Shown one piece after another: positions 29,648-31,561 of a stretch of 31,561 nucleotides of DNA. The stretch is from a halophilic archaeon (GTDB lineage Archaea; Halobacteriota; Halobacteria; Halobacteriales; Haladaptataceae). Every line of letters begins with the position of its first letter. Positions within the stretch are counted from its first letter, which is position 1. The translations under genes were made by a program, and so were the position numbers. The DNA is taken from assembly GCA_003298465.1 (NCBI GenBank), contig QNGA01000018.1:1-31561 (forward strand). The letters are read 5' to 3'. Under the pieces are notes generated by a model, which saw only the letters and a list, made by a program, of their open reading frames with translations, had not been told where the DNA came from and did no database searches.

Positions 29648-31561
29648 TTATTCGACGCCGTGCTCGCTCCAGAACCCCTCGATGGCGAGGTCGAGCATGT
29701 CCGGCGAGACCGCCTGAAACCCGGTCTGTTCCTGAGGCGAGAGGTGGCTATTGACGGAATCCCATCCGTCGGACGCGTATCGCTCGTCGATGAGGATTCG
29801 CGTCCCGACGTCGGCCCCTGAGCGAATCACGCGGCCGAACGCCTGACGGGCCTTCCGGACGGCGGGAATCGTCTTCGCGTACTCGTAGCCGTTCCCGAAC
29901 TTATCGCCGTATGCAGTCACGACGGCCTCCATCCGCGGCGACTGGCCGACGAGCGGGACGCCGACGACGGCCGCCGTGTGGAGGTCGTCGTCGGGGTAGT
30001 CGACGCCCTCGGTAATCGTCCCCCGGGCGCTCGTCACGACGACGCTCGCCGGGCCGGCCGTGAACTTGTCGAGCATCGCGTCGGTCTCCGCCGCCGAAGA
30101 CGATTGGTCGACGTGTACGGGCTTGCCGAGGCGGCTGTCGCCGTCGAGGACGTCGGCCGCCCATTTCGCTTCGCGATAGCTCGGCATCGCGAGTAGGACG
30201 TTCCCGGGGCTCCGCGCCACCTTCCGAATGGCGGTCGCGTAGCGCCGGCGAGTCGGCGTCATATCGCCAGAGTCCCGGACCGGGGCGCCCCGATTCTTAT
30301 ACGTGTATTTAGTAAGGCCGACCGCCAGGCTCTCGCGGTTCTCCTCGGGGAAGTTGAGGCCGAACGTCGCAGTCTCGACGGGGCGGCCGGTCTCCTCGGC
30401 GAACGCGTCGAGGCCGACGACCTCCGTATAGATGTCGAGCGGCTCCAGGGTCGCACTCATGACGACGCCGCCGCCTAACTCCTCGAAGACGTCGGCGAGC
30501 GCGTCCGCCGGCAGACAGTCGAACAGTTCGACCTCCGCCTCATAGCCGGCTTGCCACGGCGCCGGCGGGTTGTTCCGCCCACCCGGCGTGAGCGTGACGA
30601 GCGGGAAGTGGCGCGCGTCGTCCGCTGTCCGCCAGGCGTCGAGGAGCCGCGCGACGCTCCCAAAGCGATAATCGCGGTCCCGGGGGTGAGCGTCGAGTGC
30701 TGTCGCCACGTCCTGCTCGACGCGCGAGAGCAGCGTCCAGATGTCCGTCTCGTCCGCCGGGAGCGCGGCGAGGGCGTCGCGAACACTGTCCTGCTCCGGC
30801 GTCCCGGGGTCTCGGAGCGGGACCTCTTTCTCGGAGAGGTCGGCCGCGAGCGCGTCCTTGTTCCGGGCGGGCCAATCGTCGCGCCACTCCGGAGAGAAAT
30901 CGCCACGCCGACCAGTGTCGGCGTCGATGCCGTCCTCGATAGCGTCAGAGACGGCGCCCCGGGCGTGACGGACGAACGCCTCGGCCTCGGTGAGCCGCTC
31001 GACGACGGTGTCGATGTCGCGCTGTCGCTGGCCGTCCGCAACTGGCCCACGGACGGCCTGTCGCGCACGGTCGCGGAGGTTGTCGTTCGGGTCCGGCGCG
31101 TCCTCTCCCTTCCGGAGCCGGCCCTCAGTAAGGAGGAGCCGCGCCGCCTCGATGTCGCCCGCGGCGATGTCGAACGACGCGAACGGGACCGTCTCACTCA
31201 GATAGTCGCGTGCTTTCTCCTCCAGGCCGTGCGCCTCGTCGACGACGAGAAACGTATCCTCGTCGAGAATCCCCATTTCGCCGCGGGTCATGTGGCGCGT
31301 CCCGGGGTGTACGAGGTGATTGTAGTTTCCGAGCAGGACGCTCGCACTGGACCCGAGGTGCATCATGGCCTTGTGCGGACACAGGCCGGCCGATGCCGCG
31401 GCGCGAACGAGTTGCTCATGGTCGAGGACGTCCTGCTCGCCGTCGCCGAACCCGACAGGGTAGGCGGCCGCGTGGTGGTAGTGACCGACGAGGAACGGGT
31501 CGAGGTGGTCGCTCTCGTCGACCGGGGCGCCCGTCTGATTCGAGAGATAGGCGACGTCGCC
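29648..31561 (-). CDS. XPD/DinG-type superfamily 2 DNA helicase, C-terminal part
   Basis: This is the remainder of the 854-aa helicase that starts at 778 on the circle. DEAH box VVDEAHGLE is at residues ~323-331. A central domain follows, with motif III-type VVMSATLEP at ~581-589. The C-terminal RecA-like domain carries VVVTSARGTITEGVDYP (motif V region) and QAFGRVIRSGADVGTRILID (motif VI), both as in XPD/DinG. It probably acts with the primase-helicase in plasmid replication or DNA processing during transfer. Convergent with the RHH gene; 31 bases separate their stops. Confidence 0.9.
   Translation of the reverse strand, partial: GDVAYLSNQTGAPVDESDHLDPFLVGHYHHAAAYPVGFGDGEQDVLDHEQLVRAAASAGLCPHKAMMHLGSSASVLLGNYNHLVHPGTRHMTRGEMGILDEDTFLVVDEAHGLEEKARDYLSETVPFASFDIAAGDIEAARLLLTEGRLRKGEDAPDPNDNLRDRARQAVRGPVADGQRQRDIDTVVERLTEAEAFVRHARGAVSDAIEDGIDADTGRRGDFSPEWRDDWPARNKDALAADLSEKEVPLRDPGTPEQDSVRDALAALPADETDIWTLLSRVEQDVATALDAHPRDRDYRFGSVARLLDAWRTADDARHFPLVTLTPGGRNNPPAPWQAGYEAEVELFDCLPADALADVFEELGGGVVMSATLEPLDIYTEVVGLDAFAEETGRPVETATFGLNFPEENRESLAVGLTKYTYKNRGAPVRDSGDMTPTRRRYATAIRKVARSPGNVLLAMPSYREAKWAADVLDGDSRLGKPVHVDQSSSAAETDAMLDKFTAGPASVVVTSARGTITEGVDYPDDDLHTAAVVGVPLVGQSPRMEAVVTAYGDKFGNGYEYAKTIPAVRKARQAFGRVIRSGADVGTRILIDERYASDGWDSVNSHLSPQEQTGFQAVSPDMLDLAIEGFWSEHGVE
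31435..31561. repeat. Terminal direct repeat, right copy (circular contig overlap)
   Basis: These bases are identical to 1-127 and should be removed when the circle is closed. Confidence 0.93.

Noticed and set aside
1..31561. Provirus or virus genome
   Set aside because: No capsid, portal, terminase, spike or lysis gene was recognised; the T4SS-type operon and resolvase fit a plasmid better.

Overview
This window looks like one complete circular replicon of a haloarchaeon (class Halobacteria), linearised inside a gene. Bases 1-127 are repeated exactly at 31435-31561, and a helicase reading frame interrupted at base 1 continues in frame from base 31434. The closed circle would be 31,434 bp. 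The host assignment rests on high GC, mostly very acidic proteins, leaderless or near-leaderless genes behind TATA-like boxes, a Tat lipoprotein, and families that are common on haloarchaeal plasmids. I see no capsid, terminase, integrase, rRNA, tRNA or CRISPR array, so a plasmid is the simplest reading.

Layout. (a) 1-5773, minus strand: a replication block. A ribbon-helix-helix (RHH) protein and a small Cys/Arg-rich protein lead into a 1444-aa DnaG-type primase fused to a helicase-like ATPase. An XPD/DinG-type helicase follows with a 4-base overlap and crosses the window ends. (b) 5836-8584: a conserved 302-aa protein, a winged-helix (wHTH) coiled-coil protein, and two small proteins. (c) 8585-9707: about 1.1 kb without a convincing gene, purine-rich on the minus strand, with a diverged direct repeat. 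(d) 9708-19323: a second wHTH coiled-coil gene facing a minus-strand type IV secretion operon. In transcription order this operon encodes a VirB2-like pilin, a TrbL/VirB6-like membrane protein, a VirB4-like ATPase with an N-terminal membrane hairpin, a 349-aa accessory domain protein and a VirD4/HerA-like ATPase. (e) 19456-22434: a small soluble plus membrane protein pair, a secreted beta-helix lipoprotein and a coiled-coil protein. (f) 22435-25228: two of three long inverted-repeat elements, a small gene, a serine recombinase and its RHH neighbour, and a repeat-rich spacer. (g) 25229-27794: an HNH endonuclease gene between short direct repeats, then an eight-gene minus-strand operon of tiny, often zinc-binding proteins whose genes overlap by 1-4 bases. 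(h) 27986-29616: a divergent plus-strand operon beginning with a wHTH regulator and ending with an RHH protein whose gene contains a phased array of heptamers.

Together the genes describe a self-transmissible or mobilisable archaeal plasmid. It carries its own primase and helicases, a mating-pore set with pilin and two ATPases, a resolvase, and several small DNA-binding regulators each sitting beside repeated operators. No relaxase, replication initiator or ParA could be recognised. The most unusual signals are the 12 TGAATCA-type heptamers spaced about 11 bp apart (28936-29185), three copies of a ~90-bp palindromic element (6783, 22763, 23021), five copies of a 19-bp palindrome lying mostly at gene ends, and a T4SS lacking a visible relaxase.
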